Below, piece by piece: positions 54,505-63,343 of a stretch of DNA of 64,000 bases. Numbering within the stretch: the stretch's first letter is position 1; every line of letters begins with the position of its first letter. Position numbers and translations under genes: made by a program. This DNA is from Micromonospora sp. NBC_01796 (lineage in GTDB: Bacteria > Actinomycetota > Actinomycetes > Mycobacteriales > Micromonosporaceae), in contig NZ_CP109078.1 of the NCBI RefSeq assembly GCF_035917455.1, positions 744,001 through 808,000 of the forward strand. The letters run 5' to 3'. Below the pieces are notes generated by a model. It was not told the DNA's origin and did not search any database. It saw only the letters and a program-made list of their open reading frames with translations.

Positions 54505-54625
54505 TGAAACGATTCATCCCGTCGACCTCCTGGCCAGCGGAGTTCGATGAATGTTTCACGGCCGTGTCCATTTCGTTGACAGGACCTCCGACCGCCGGTA
54601 CGTTCCCCGTCATTGAATGGTTTCA
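54505..54625. promoter_or_regulatory. LacI-type operators and promoter for the sugar permeases
   Basis: Three sites of the TGAAWSSWTTCA type lie in 120 bp: TGAAACGATTCA (54505-54516), TGAATGTTTCA (54548-54558, one base shorter) and TGAATGGTTTCA (54614-54625). Between the last two, TTGACA (54576-54581) and TACGTT (54599-54604) with 17-bp spacing form a promoter. The same operator type occurs before the rhamnose operon. Confidence 0.7.
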
Positions 54626-54693
54626 CGCGCGCCGCCACGGGAGTGCGCCGCCCCTGCGGCGCAGGCGTCACGAGCCGATCGGATTGCTACGCC

Positions 54694-55659
54694 ATGACGA
54701 CTGACACACTGCGCCGGCCGCCCCCCGGGCCCGCCGATCCGACCGCCAAGGCGGGGCGCAACCGCCCGCGCTACCGGCGCCACCGGCCCGGCATCGCGTA
54801 CCTTTTCCTCTCCCCCTGGGTCTGCGGCGCGCTGCTGCTCACCCTCGGGCCGATGCTCGCCTCGCTCTACCTGTCGTTCACCGACTACGACCTGTTCACC
54901 AGCCCGAACTGGGTCGGCCTGGAGAACTACAAGCGGCTGTTCACCGACGACGCCCGGTTCCTCGCCTCGGCCAAGGTCACCGCGACGTACGTGCTGATCT
55001 CCGTACCGTTGAAGCTGGCCGCCGCCCTGGCGGTGGCGATGCTGCTCAACAACGCGCGGCGCGGACAGGGGTTCTACCGGTCCGCGTTCTACGCCCCCTC
55101 GCTGCTCGGCACCGGGGTGGCGATCGCGCTGGCCTGGCGGGCCCTGTTCACCGACAACGGCGTGGTCGACTCGCTCACCGGCCGGGTCGGCTGGGACACC
55201 GGCGGCTGGATCAACGAACCGGACTACGCGATCTACGTGCTGATCATCCTGGCGATCTGGCAGTTCGGCGCCCCGATGGTGATCTTCCTGGCCGGGCTCA
55301 AGCAGGTCCCGCAGGAACTGTACGACGCCGCCGCGGTGGACGGTTCCGGCCGCTGGCGCACGTTCCGTTCGGTGACCCTCCCGATGCTCTCCCCGATCAT
55401 CCTGTTCAACCTGGTGCTGGAGACCATCCACGCGTTCCAGGCGTTCACCCCCGCGTTCATCGTCAGCGGCGGGCGGGGCGGGCCGAGCAACTCCACCCTG
55501 TTCTACACGCTCTACCTCTACGAGCGCGGGTTCTCCCAGTTCCGGATGGGCTACGCCTCCGCGATGGCCTGGATCCTGCTGATCACCGTCGCCGTCATCA
55601 CCGCGCTCTTCTTCGGCACCTCCCGCCGCTGGGTCTTCTACGCCGGGGAGAACAAATGA
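54694..55659 (+). CDS. CUT1 sugar ABC transporter permease 1
   Basis: 321 aa from ATG 54694. Six helices; first one YLFLSPWVCGALLLTLGPML. The EAA loop with ELYDAAAVDGSGRWRTFRSV contacts the ATPase. Fits the LplB/UgpA-like half of a carbohydrate importer. The usual binding-protein gene is absent upstream, and no ATPase gene is here; actinomycetes often share one MsiK-like ATPase. Coupled to the second permease by ATGA. Confidence 0.93.
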   Translation: MTTDTLRRPPPGPADPTAKAGRNRPRYRRHRPGIAYLFLSPWVCGALLLTLGPMLASLYLSFTDYDLFTSPNWVGLENYKRLFTDDARFLASAKVTATYVLISVPLKLAAALAVAMLLNNARRGQGFYRSAFYAPSLLGTGVAIALAWRALFTDNGVVDSLTGRVGWDTGGWINEPDYAIYVLIILAIWQFGAPMVIFLAGLKQVPQELYDAAAVDGSGRWRTFRSVTLPMLSPIILFNLVLETIHAFQAFTPAFIVSGGRGGPSNSTLFYTLYLYERGFSQFRMGYASAMAWILLITVAVITALFFGTSRRWVFYAGENK

Positions 55660-56519
55660 CCACCTACCCGCAGTCCCGCACCACCGGCAGTCGGCTGCGC
55701 GGGCTCGGCTGGCACGCGTTGATCATCGCCATGCTGTTGCTGCTGCTCTACCCGATCGTGTGGCTGCTCACCGCGTCGGTGAAACCGACCGACGAGATCC
55801 TGTCCAGCCTGGACCTGTTCCCGACCCGGTTCGTCCCGGAGAACTACTCCACCGCGCTGGACGGCATCGCCGGGATCAGCGTGTGGCGGTTCTTCGGCAA
55901 CTCGCTGATCGTCGCGGTCGGCGCGGTCCTGGGCAACCTGATCTCCTGCTCGCTGGCCGCGTACGCCTTCGCCCGGCTGCGGTTCAAGCTGCGCGGGCCG
56001 CTGTTCGCGCTCACCCTGCTGACCATCATGCTGCCGTACCACGTGGTGCTGATCCCGCAGTACACGATCTTCCAGAAGCTCGACCTGGTGGGCACCTTCG
56101 TCCCGCTGATCCTGCCGAAGCTGCTGGCCACCGACGCGTTTTTCATCTTCCTCATGGTGCAGTTCATCCGTGGCCTGCCCCGGGAACTCGACGACGCCGC
56201 CGAGATCGACGGCTGCGGCCCGGTGCTGACCTTCCGGTACGTCATCCTGCCGCTGCTCAAGCCGGCCCTGGTCACCACGACGATCTTCACGTTCATCTGG
56301 ACCTGGAACGACTTCTTCAGTCAACTGGTCTACCTGAACGATCCGGAGACGTACACGCTGCCGCTGGCGTTGCGGCTGTTCATCGACCAGACCAGCGAGT
56401 CGGCGTTCGGCCCGATGTTCGCCATGTCGGTCCTGAGCATCGTGCCGGTGGTGCTGTTCTTCCTGGCCTTCCAGCGTTACCTGGTGGAGGGCATCGCCAC
56501 CTCCGGGCTGAAGGGCTGA
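55656..56519 (+). CDS. CUT1 sugar ABC transporter permease 2
   Basis: 287 aa. First helix ALIIAMLLLLLYPIVWLL; EAA motif ELDDAAEIDGCGPVLTFRYV. The YtcP/UgpE-like partner of the preceding permease. Together they should import an oligosaccharide or a rhamnose-containing sugar, judging from the shared operator type. Confidence 0.93.
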   Translation: MTTYPQSRTTGSRLRGLGWHALIIAMLLLLLYPIVWLLTASVKPTDEILSSLDLFPTRFVPENYSTALDGIAGISVWRFFGNSLIVAVGAVLGNLISCSLAAYAFARLRFKLRGPLFALTLLTIMLPYHVVLIPQYTIFQKLDLVGTFVPLILPKLLATDAFFIFLMVQFIRGLPRELDDAAEIDGCGPVLTFRYVILPLLKPALVTTTIFTFIWTWNDFFSQLVYLNDPETYTLPLALRLFIDQTSESAFGPMFAMSVLSIVPVVLFFLAFQRYLVEGIATSGLKG

Positions 56520-56523
56520 GCCG

Positions 56524-57168
56524 ATGACCGGACCCGAGGACGACACCCGTCGCACCCCGGCACCGCAGCGGTTCGGTGGGTTCGCCGCCGGACTGGCCCG
56601 GCTCTCCGAGGTGCTGGTCCTCGGTCTGCTCACCCTCGTCGCCGCACTGCCGCTGGTGACCGCCTACGTGGCGGTCACCGCGGCGGTGACCGTACTGCGC
56701 GATCGCGCCGACGACGGTGCGGGCGTCACCGTACGGGGCTACCTGCGAGCACTGCGCGCCACGGCGGGCAGCGGCTGGTGGCCGTACCTCGTGCCGGTCG
56801 CCCTCGCCGCGGTGCTCACGCTCGACGCGGCCGCGGTCGGCGCCGGACTGCCCGGCGGCCGGATCATCGGCCCGGCGCTCCTGCTCGCCACCGCCCTGCT
56901 CGCCGCGACAGCACTGCGCGCTGCGGTCGCCTGGCACCCGCACACCGGTTGGCCAGCGGCAGCCGCATCGGCCGTCGACCGCACCCGATCCGACCCGACC
57001 GGCACCGCCCTGCTGCTGCTCGCCCTGATCGCCGTGGCCCTCACCGCCTCGATGGGACCGATCCTCTGGCCCCTGCTACCCGGCCTACCGGCACTGGCCG
57101 CCGTGGCGGTAGACCGCCGCCGCCCCACCGGAACCCTCGCCACCACCGCCAGGACCGGCACGGACTAG
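56524..57168 (+). CDS. YesL-like (DUF624) membrane protein
   Basis: 214 aa; ATG 56524, four bases after the permease stop, so in the same operon. About five helices, beginning with VLVLGLLTLVAALPLVTAYV, which matches the start of YesL/DUF624 proteins. These accompany LplB/YtcP-type permeases in rhamnogalacturonan and other polysaccharide loci; their role is not established. Confidence 0.72.
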   Translation: MTGPEDDTRRTPAPQRFGGFAAGLARLSEVLVLGLLTLVAALPLVTAYVAVTAAVTVLRDRADDGAGVTVRGYLRALRATAGSGWWPYLVPVALAAVLTLDAAAVGAGLPGGRIIGPALLLATALLAATALRAAVAWHPHTGWPAAAASAVDRTRSDPTGTALLLLALIAVALTASMGPILWPLLPGLPALAAVAVDRRRPTGTLATTARTGTD

Positions 57169-57187
57169 GAACCCGCGTGACCAGCCA

Positions 57188-57260
57188 GGGTTCGGGCCCG
57201 CCGTGACCGGCGAGGGGATCAAGCGTGACGGCCCTCGCCGGGCACGGCGGGCCCGAACCC
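57188..57260. terminator. Long two-step hairpin between convergent genes
   Basis: Outer stem of 18 bp (57188-57205 with 57243-57260) and inner stem of 9 bp CGGCGAGGG/CCCTCGCCG (57208-57216 with 57232-57240), separated only by a 2-base mismatch. Lies 20 bp after the YesL-like gene; could work in both directions. Confidence 0.75.
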
Positions 57261-57330
57261 CCCAGGCAGACCCAGGCCCGAACCCCAGGCCCCAAGACCC
57301 GCCGGTCCAATGCTGTACCGACGGTGCACC

Positions 57331-57373
57331 CCGGCCGGACCCGCGCCTTCCTCGGTGCGACGGGTCCGGCCGG
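57331..57373. terminator. 13-bp hairpin after the DUF6807 gene
   Basis: CCGGCCGGACCCG (57331-57343) pairs with CGGGTCCGGCCGG (57361-57373), loop 17. It is 9 bp past the stop of the minus-strand gene and probably ends it. Confidence 0.7.
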
Positions 57374-57381
57374 GCTCCGCC

Positions 57382-58224
57382 TCAGCTCAGTCCGGCGAGC
57401 TGATCGCGGCCGAGCGCCCCGTCGACCACCGCGACCCGGTGCCGTCGACTGATCCGCTGCCCGGCCGGGATCGTCAGCGTCTGCCGGTAGGCCAACGCGA
57501 TGTTGACCCCCGGATAGCCGTAGGCGCGGGTGAACCACACGTCACCCTCGCCCAACCCGGAGAAGACCAGGGTGTACGGGGCACCGCCGGCACCCTCGCC
57601 GACCAGGGCGAGCCACGGTTCGGTGGTCCCGTTGACCTGGTCCTCGCCCTCGCCGGTGGCGGTGAGGACCCGTACCGTGCCGAGCGCCGCCCGCCAGAAG
57701 AACCCGCCGTACCCGGCCCCGTCGGGGCGGCCGTTGGTGGCCGGGCTGCCCAGGGTGACGTCCCGGTCCGCGGGTGCGGTCAGGCTGTACGCGAAGTCGA
57801 GCAGCCAGGCGTCGTCACGGCCCGCGATCGCCCCGGCGGACACGGTCCGGTCCTCGGTGAGCAGCAGCCCCCCGTCGGTGCCGAGCCAACGCAGGCGCTG
57901 GCCGAAGCCGTTGTCCGCCTGCCGCCCCCAGCTCTCCGGCACGATCCGTCCGTGGTCGTCGAGCCAGGTGTAACCCTGGTCGCGGACGTAGGTCCTGCCG
58001 CCCCAGAGGTTGTAGCCGTCGACGTCCTGGATACCGACGGAGACGCCGAGGTGGTGCGGATGGTCCTCGGGCAGGATGTCGGTGACCACCACCCCGCCGA
58101 GCGTCCGTACGGGATGCAGGTACGGCCGGGGCGACAGTCGCGGGTCGAGGTCGGGCGTGGGGACGTACTCGGCGACGGTCTCGCCGCGTACGCGCAGCCG
58201 GGTGGTGGTGGTTCCGTGGCTCAT
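57382..58224 (-). CDS. DUF6807 (PmoA-like) protein
   Basis: 280 aa from ATG 58224. The signature LGGVVVTDILPEDHPHHLGV and SVGIQDVDGYNLWGGRTYV is that of the PmoA/DUF6807 family found in sugar and polysaccharide-degradation loci of actinobacteria; biochemical role not established. The frame is open far upstream, but this would overlap the LacI gene on the other strand and has no family similarity. A GGAAAGCGCTTGCC palindrome lies upstream. Confidence 0.82.
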   Translation of the reverse strand: MSHGTTTTRLRVRGETVAEYVPTPDLDPRLSPRPYLHPVRTLGGVVVTDILPEDHPHHLGVSVGIQDVDGYNLWGGRTYVRDQGYTWLDDHGRIVPESWGRQADNGFGQRLRWLGTDGGLLLTEDRTVSAGAIAGRDDAWLLDFAYSLTAPADRDVTLGSPATNGRPDGAGYGGFFWRAALGTVRVLTATGEGEDQVNGTTEPWLALVGEGAGGAPYTLVFSGLGEGDVWFTRAYGYPGVNIALAYRQTLTIPAGQRISRRHRVAVVDGALGRDQLAGLS

Positions 58225-58282
58225 CTGTCCGCCTCTCGTGGTCGACCACCCTCGCGGCGGCCCGACCAGCCAGGTACGAATT

Positions 58283-58296
58283 GGAAAGCGCTTGCC
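58283..58296. promoter_or_regulatory. LacI/CcpA-type palindrome
   Basis: GGAAAGCGCTTGCC with central GCGC, about 60 bp upstream of the DUF6807 start and 160 bp upstream of the LacI gene. One mismatch from a perfect dyad. It differs from the TGAAACG sites, so it may serve another LacI protein. Confidence 0.6.
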
Positions 58297-58453
58297 CCCG
58301 ATCGGCGCCACCCTACCGGGCGCGGCCGGGCGACTGCTGCCGGTAGGGTCTGCGCCACGACGCGCGACCGGTGGCACGGGGATCGATCCGGCAACGCTAT
58401 TCTTGACACGTTTCAGTCGGTGCGGACCAGCCCGACTGCGAAAGGAGGCGACG

Positions 58454-59488
58454 GTGGCGGGACCAGCCGTGAGCATCCGTGACGTGGCCACCCGCGCGGG
58501 TGTGTCGGTCGGCACGGTTTCCAACGTGCTCAATCGGCCCGACATCGTCGCGGCGTCGACCCGTACCCGTGTGCTCGCCGCGATCAGCGATCTCGGGTTC
58601 GTGCCGAACGACGCGGCCCGGCAGTTGCGCCGGGGCCGGGGACGCACCCTGGGCCTGGTCGTACTCGACGTGGCGAACCCGTTCTTCACCGACGTCGCCA
58701 AGGGCGTCGAGGAGGCCACCGGCGCGGCCGGGATGGCGGTCATCTTCTGCAACAGCGACGGCGATCCGGTACGCGAGAGCGCCTATCTGGACCTGCTGGA
58801 GGAGCAGCGGGTGCAGGGCGTACTGATCACCCCGGTCGACGACGCGAACGAGCGGCTGGTGCGGCTGCGCGACCGGGGCGTACTGGTGGTGCTGCTGGAC
58901 CGACGCTCGAACCGGCCGGACGTCTGCTCGGTGTCGGTCGACGACCGGCTCGGCGGCGAGCTGGCCGCCCGGCACCTGGTCGAGACCGGACACCGGCAGA
59001 TCGCCTTTGTGGGTGGGCCGTGGCGGCTGGAGCAGGTCCGCGACCGCTACGCCGGTGCGGTGCACGCCCTGCGTGAGGCCGGGTTGGACGAGGACCGGTT
59101 GCGCCGGTTCGACACCCCGAGCCCGACCGTGGCCGCCGGCCGGGACGCCGCCGCCCGGATCCTGGGCCAACCCCGTTCGGCCCGCGCCACCGCGGTCTTC
59201 TGCGCCAACGACCTGCTCGCCCTCGGGGTGCTGCAGGAACTGACCCGGCAGCAGGTCCGGGTGCCCGAGGAGATCGCCCTGGTCGGGTACGACGACATCG
59301 AGTTCGCCGCCGCGGCGGCGGTGCCGCTGTCCTCGGTCCGCCAGCCCCGTCAGCGGCTCGGGCGTACCGCGGCGGCCCTCATGCTGGAGGAGTCGAACGA
59401 GCCCGAGGTGCACCAGCACCAGCAGGTGATCTTCGAGCCCGAACTGGTGGTCCGCGAATCCAGCCGGTACACCCGCCGGGAGAGCTGA
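58454..59488 (+). CDS. LacI-family regulator
   Basis: 344 aa from GTG 58454, with AAAGGAGG upstream. HTH SIRDVATRAGVSVGTVSNVL and hinge AARQLRRGR, then the periplasmic-binding-like sugar domain (TLGLVVLDVANPFFTDVAKG, VLITPVDDANERL, IALVGYDDIEFAAAAAVPLS). It sits between the DUF6807 gene and the rhamnose operon and is the likely repressor of both that operon and the permeases; rhamnose or a metabolite is the likely inducer. Confidence 0.92.
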   Translation: MAGPAVSIRDVATRAGVSVGTVSNVLNRPDIVAASTRTRVLAAISDLGFVPNDAARQLRRGRGRTLGLVVLDVANPFFTDVAKGVEEATGAAGMAVIFCNSDGDPVRESAYLDLLEEQRVQGVLITPVDDANERLVRLRDRGVLVVLLDRRSNRPDVCSVSVDDRLGGELAARHLVETGHRQIAFVGGPWRLEQVRDRYAGAVHALREAGLDEDRLRRFDTPSPTVAAGRDAAARILGQPRSARATAVFCANDLLALGVLQELTRQQVRVPEEIALVGYDDIEFAAAAAVPLSSVRQPRQRLGRTAAALMLEESNEPEVHQHQQVIFEPELVVRESSRYTRRES

Positions 59489-59568
59489 ACCCCGGCGACT
59501 CCCGCCCGCCGACGCCGCAGCCGGTGGCCCGTGTGACATGACGGGGTCGACGCCGGGGCTTCGTTTCC

Positions 59569-59624
59569 TTGACATCCCAGCGCGGTCGCTCGTAGTTTGA
59601 GGGCGGGATTATTGAAACGGTTCA
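59569..59624 (+). promoter_or_regulatory. Promoter and LacI operator of the rhamnose operon
   Basis: TTGACA (59569-59574) and TAGTTT (59593-59598), 18-bp spacing. TGAAACGGTTCA (59613-59624) lies just downstream of the -10, where a bound repressor would block initiation. Same operator type as at 54505 and 54614. Confidence 0.72.
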
Positions 59625-59641
59625 CAAACTAAGGGGGCCCG

Positions 59642-60052
59642 GTGCGGAGAGTCTGCTTCGTCCTACGGGTACGACCCGACCGGCTGACCGAGTACACCGC
59701 GCGCCACGCCGCCGTCTGGCCGGACATGCTGGCCGCGCTCCGGGACGCCGGTTGGTACGACTACTCGATCTTCCTGCACACCGACGGACTGCTGGTCGGA
59801 CACTTCCGTACCGACGACCTGGCCGAGTCGCTCGCCGCGATGGAACGTACCGAGGTCAACGCGCGGTGGCAGGCAGAGATGGCCCCGTTCTTCGAGGGAC
59901 TCGACGGACGCCGCCCGGACGAGGGCTTCACCGTCCTCACCGAGATCTTCAACCTCGACGCCCAACTCGACGCCCTCACCCCCGCCTCGGCCGGCCCCGC
60001 CGCGCCCGCACCCGCCGCATCCGCACTCGATTCCACTCAGGAGCTATCGTGA
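59642..60052 (+). CDS. rhaM: L-rhamnose mutarotase
   Basis: 136 aa; GTG 59642 after AAGGGGG. The YiiL/RhaM fold is clear: RVCFVLRVRPDRLTEYTARH (active-site His), WYDYSIFLH and VNARWQAEMAPFF. Interconverts alpha and beta L-rhamnose so that the isomerase gets the right anomer. A C-terminal Ala/Pro tail of ~20 residues is extra. Overlaps the next gene by GTGA. Confidence 0.93.
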   Translation: MRRVCFVLRVRPDRLTEYTARHAAVWPDMLAALRDAGWYDYSIFLHTDGLLVGHFRTDDLAESLAAMERTEVNARWQAEMAPFFEGLDGRRPDEGFTVLTEIFNLDAQLDALTPASAGPAAPAPAASALDSTQELS

Positions 60053-61224
60053 CCGCCACCGCAGCCTCGCCGGAGGTCCGGGCCGCCCTGCGCGGCCAGC
60101 GGATCGAGGTGCCCTCCTGGGCGTACGGCAACTCCGGCACCCGGTTCAAGGTGTTCTCCCAGCCGGGTGTGCCGCGTACCCCGCAGGAGAAGATCGCCGA
60201 CGCGGCGCAGGTGCACGCGTACACCGGGATCGCCCCGATCGTCTCGCTGCACATCCCGTGGGACCGGGTCGACGACTACGCCAAGCTCGCCTCGTACGCC
60301 GCCGACCTCGGGGTACGGATCGGCGCGATCAACGCGAACGTGTTCCAGGACGACGACTACCGGCTCGGCAGCGTCACCAACCCCGACCCGGCGATCCGGC
60401 GCAAGGCCCTGGGCCACCTGCTCGAGTGCGTGGACATCATGGATGCCACCGGCTCGCCGGACCTGAAGCTGTGGTTCTCCGACGGCACCAACTACCCCGG
60501 TCAGGACGACATCCGCTCCCGGCAGGACCGGCTCGCCGAGGCGCTCGCCGCCACCTACGACCGGATCGGTGAGCACCAGCGGATCCTGCTGGAGTACAAG
60601 CTGTTCGAGCCGGCGTTCTACGTCACCGACGTACCGGACTGGGGCACCGCGTACGCGCACTGCCTCAAGCTCGGCGAACGGGCCCAGGTGGTGATCGACA
60701 CCGGGCACCACGCCCCCGGGACCAACATCGAGTTCATCGTGGCGTTCCTGCTGCGCGAGGGGAAGCTCGGCGCGTTCGACTTCAACTCCCGGTTCTACGC
60801 CGACGACGACCTGATGGTCGGTGCGGCCGACCCGTTCCAGCTGTTCCGGATCATGCACGAGATCGTCCGGGCGGACGCCCTGCGGGTCGAGTCGGGGGTG
60901 AACTTCATGCTCGACCAGTGCCACAACATCGAGCCGAAGATCCCCGGCCAGATCCGCTCGGTGCTCAACGTCCAGGAGGCCACCGCGAAGGCGCTGCTGG
61001 TCGACGCCGACGCGCTGGCCGCCGCCCAGGCCGCCGGTGACGTACTCGGGGCGAACGCGGTGCTGATGGACGCGTACAACACCGACGTCCGGCCGCTGCT
61101 GCGCGAGATCCGGGCCGAGCAGGGCCTCGACCCCGACCCGATGGCCGCGTACGCCCGGTCCGGTTACGCCGAGAAGATCGCCGCCGACCGGGTCGGCGGA
61201 CAGCAGGCCGGTTGGGGCGCATGA
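60049..61224 (+). CDS. rhaI: L-rhamnose isomerase
   Basis: 391 aa; GTG 60049. TIM-barrel isomerase of the RhaI (Pseudomonas/actinobacterial) type: IVSLHIPWDRVDDY, LLEYKLFEPAFYVTD, VVIDTGHHAPGTNIEF and GAFDFNSRFYADDDLMVG carry the metal and sugar ligands. Converts L-rhamnose to L-rhamnulose, the step before the kinase encoded further downstream. Second gene of the operon. Confidence 0.94.
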   Translation: MTATAASPEVRAALRGQRIEVPSWAYGNSGTRFKVFSQPGVPRTPQEKIADAAQVHAYTGIAPIVSLHIPWDRVDDYAKLASYAADLGVRIGAINANVFQDDDYRLGSVTNPDPAIRRKALGHLLECVDIMDATGSPDLKLWFSDGTNYPGQDDIRSRQDRLAEALAATYDRIGEHQRILLEYKLFEPAFYVTDVPDWGTAYAHCLKLGERAQVVIDTGHHAPGTNIEFIVAFLLREGKLGAFDFNSRFYADDDLMVGAADPFQLFRIMHEIVRADALRVESGVNFMLDQCHNIEPKIPGQIRSVLNVQEATAKALLVDADALAAAQAAGDVLGANAVLMDAYNTDVRPLLREIRAEQGLDPDPMAAYARSGYAEKIAADRVGGQQAGWGA

Positions 61225-63320
61225 CCACCACCGGCGAGACAACCGACAACGGCACACACGAGGGGAAACCGAGCACAGCGATGGGTACGCATCCGGAGGT
61301 GGCCGCGCTGCTGGGGCGCAGTCACCGGATCGGCGCCGACCGGCGCAACACCAACTTCGGCGGGGGCAACGTCTCGGTCAAGGCCACCGGCGAGGACCCG
61401 GTCACCGGTACGCCGGTCGAGCTGATGTGGGTCAAGGGTTCCGGCGGCGACATCGGCACCCTCACCGAGGCCGGGTTGGCGGTGCTGCGACTCGACCGGC
61501 TCCGGGCCCTGGTCGACGTCTACCCGGGCGTCGAGCGCGAGGACGAGATGGTCGCCGCGTTCGACTACTGCCTGCACGGCAAGGGCGGCGCCGCGCCGTC
61601 GATCGACACCGCCATGCATGGCCTGGTCGACGTCGCCCACGTGGACCACCTGCACCCGGACGCCGGTATCGCGCTGGCCACCGCCGCCGACGGCGAGGAA
61701 CTGACCCGACGTTGCTTCGGCGACCGGGTGGTCTGGGTGCCGTGGCGCCGGCCCGGCTTCCAGCTCGGCCTGGACATCGCCGCGCTGGCCCGGGACAACC
61801 CGCAGGCGATCGGGGTGATCCTCGGCGGGCACGGCATCACCGCCTGGGGCGCCACCAGCGAGGAGTGCGAGGCCCGGTCGCTGGAGATCATCGCCACCGC
61901 CGAGCGCTTCCTGGCCGAGCACGGCCGACCCGAGCCGTTCGGCCCGCTCCTGCCCGGTTACGGCGCCCTGCCGGCCGAGCAGCGCCGCGCCAAGGCCGCC
62001 GCCCTGGCCCCGGTCATCCGGGGCCTGGCCAGCACCGACGCCCGGCAGGTCGGGCACTTCACCGACGACGAGGCGGTGCTGGACTTCCTGGCCCGCACCG
62101 AACACCCCCGGCTCGCCGCGCTCGGCACCTCCTGCCCGGACCACTTCCTGCGGACCAAGGTCCGGCCGCTGGTGCTGGACCTGCCGGCGGACGCACCCCT
62201 GGAGCAGGCGGTGACCCGGCTGCGCGAGCTGCACGAGGCGTACCGCAAGGACTACCGGGCCTACTACGACCGGTACGCCGAGCCGGACTCCCCCGCCATC
62301 CGCGGTGCCGACCCGGCGATCGTCCTGGTTCCCGGCGTGGGCATGTTCAGCTTCGGCAAGGACAAGCAGACCGCGCGGGTGGCGGCCGAGTACTACCTGA
62401 ACGCGGTCAACGTGATGCGGGGCGCCGAGGCGGTCTCCACGTACGCGCCGATCGACGAGTCGGAGAAGTTCCGGATCGAGTACTGGCTGCTCGAAGAGGC
62501 GAAGCTGCGCCGGCTGCCGGCACCGAAGCCGCTCGCCGGCCGGGTCGCGCTGGTCACCGGCGGCGGCTCCGGGATCGGGGCGGCGATCGCCCGCCGGCTC
62601 GGCGCCGAGGGTGCGGCCGTGGTGGTCGCCGACCGGGACGCGAACGCCGCCGCGACGGTCGCGGCCGAGATCGGCAACACCGACCGGGCCGTCCCGGTCA
62701 CCGTGGACGTCACCGACGGCGCGGCGATCGAGGCCGCGTTCGCGTCGGCCGCGCTCGCCTTCGGCGGGGTCGACCTGGTGGTGAACAACGCCGGGCTGTC
62801 GGTGTCGAAGTCGCTGCTGGACACCACCGAGGCGGACTGGGACCTGCAGCACGACGTGATGGCCAAGGGTTCGTTCCTGGTCTCCCGGGCCGCCGCGCGG
62901 CTGCTGATCGAGCAGGGCACCGGCGGTGACCTCGTCTACATCGTCAGCAAGAACGCCGTCTTCGCCGGCCCGAACAACGTCGCGTACGGGGCGGCCAAGG
63001 CCGACCAGGCACACCAGGTACGCCTGCTCGCCGCCGAACTCGGCGCGTACGGCATTCGGGTCAACGGGGTCAACCCCGACGGGGTGGTCCGGGGCTCCGG
63101 CATCTTCGCCGGTGGCTGGGGCGCCAAGCGGGCCGCGGTGTACGGCGTACCGGAGGAGGAGTTGGGCGCCTTCTACGCCCAGCGGACCCTGCTGAAGCAG
63201 GAGGTGCTGCCGGAGCACGTGGCGAACGCGGTCTTCGCGCTCACCGGCGGGGACCTGTCGCACACCACCGGGCTGCACGTGCCGGTCGACGCCGGCGTGG
63301 CCGCCGCCTTCCTGCGCTGA
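61221..63320 (+). CDS. rhaEW: Bifunctional rhamnulose-1-phosphate aldolase/dehydrogenase
   Basis: 699 aa; ATG 61221 in ATGA overlap. Residues 1-430 form a class II aldolase with the zinc motif HVDHLHPD (about 135-142) and GGHGITAW. Residues 435-699 are a short-chain dehydrogenase: GGGSGIGAAIA (NAD binding), NNAGLSVSK, catalytic Ser then YGAAKADQ. It splits rhamnulose-1-phosphate into DHAP and L-lactaldehyde and oxidises the latter to lactate. The fused form is typical of actinobacteria. Confidence 0.94.
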   Translation: MTTTGETTDNGTHEGKPSTAMGTHPEVAALLGRSHRIGADRRNTNFGGGNVSVKATGEDPVTGTPVELMWVKGSGGDIGTLTEAGLAVLRLDRLRALVDVYPGVEREDEMVAAFDYCLHGKGGAAPSIDTAMHGLVDVAHVDHLHPDAGIALATAADGEELTRRCFGDRVVWVPWRRPGFQLGLDIAALARDNPQAIGVILGGHGITAWGATSEECEARSLEIIATAERFLAEHGRPEPFGPLLPGYGALPAEQRRAKAAALAPVIRGLASTDARQVGHFTDDEAVLDFLARTEHPRLAALGTSCPDHFLRTKVRPLVLDLPADAPLEQAVTRLRELHEAYRKDYRAYYDRYAEPDSPAIRGADPAIVLVPGVGMFSFGKDKQTARVAAEYYLNAVNVMRGAEAVSTYAPIDESEKFRIEYWLLEEAKLRRLPAPKPLAGRVALVTGGGSGIGAAIARRLGAEGAAVVVADRDANAAATVAAEIGNTDRAVPVTVDVTDGAAIEAAFASAALAFGGVDLVVNNAGLSVSKSLLDTTEADWDLQHDVMAKGSFLVSRAAARLLIEQGTGGDLVYIVSKNAVFAGPNNVAYGAAKADQAHQVRLLAAELGAYGIRVNGVNPDGVVRGSGIFAGGWGAKRAAVYGVPEEELGAFYAQRTLLKQEVLPEHVANAVFALTGGDLSHTTGLHVPVDAGVAAAFLR

Positions 63321-63343
63321 GCCACGACGATGGACGAACAGCG

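Noticed and set aside
58225-58752. N-terminal extension of the DUF6807 protein to 456 aa
   Set aside because: Would overlap the LacI gene on the other strand and lacks family similarity; ATG 58224 fits the family start.
60037-61257. Long minus-strand frame opposite rhamnose isomerase
   Set aside because: Shadow frame of rhaI; no recognisable domain.
61164-63278. 704-aa minus-strand frame opposite the aldolase/dehydrogenase gene
   Set aside because: High-GC shadow: no ribosome-binding site, composition of Gly/Arg/Val repeats, and the plus strand has a clear enzyme.
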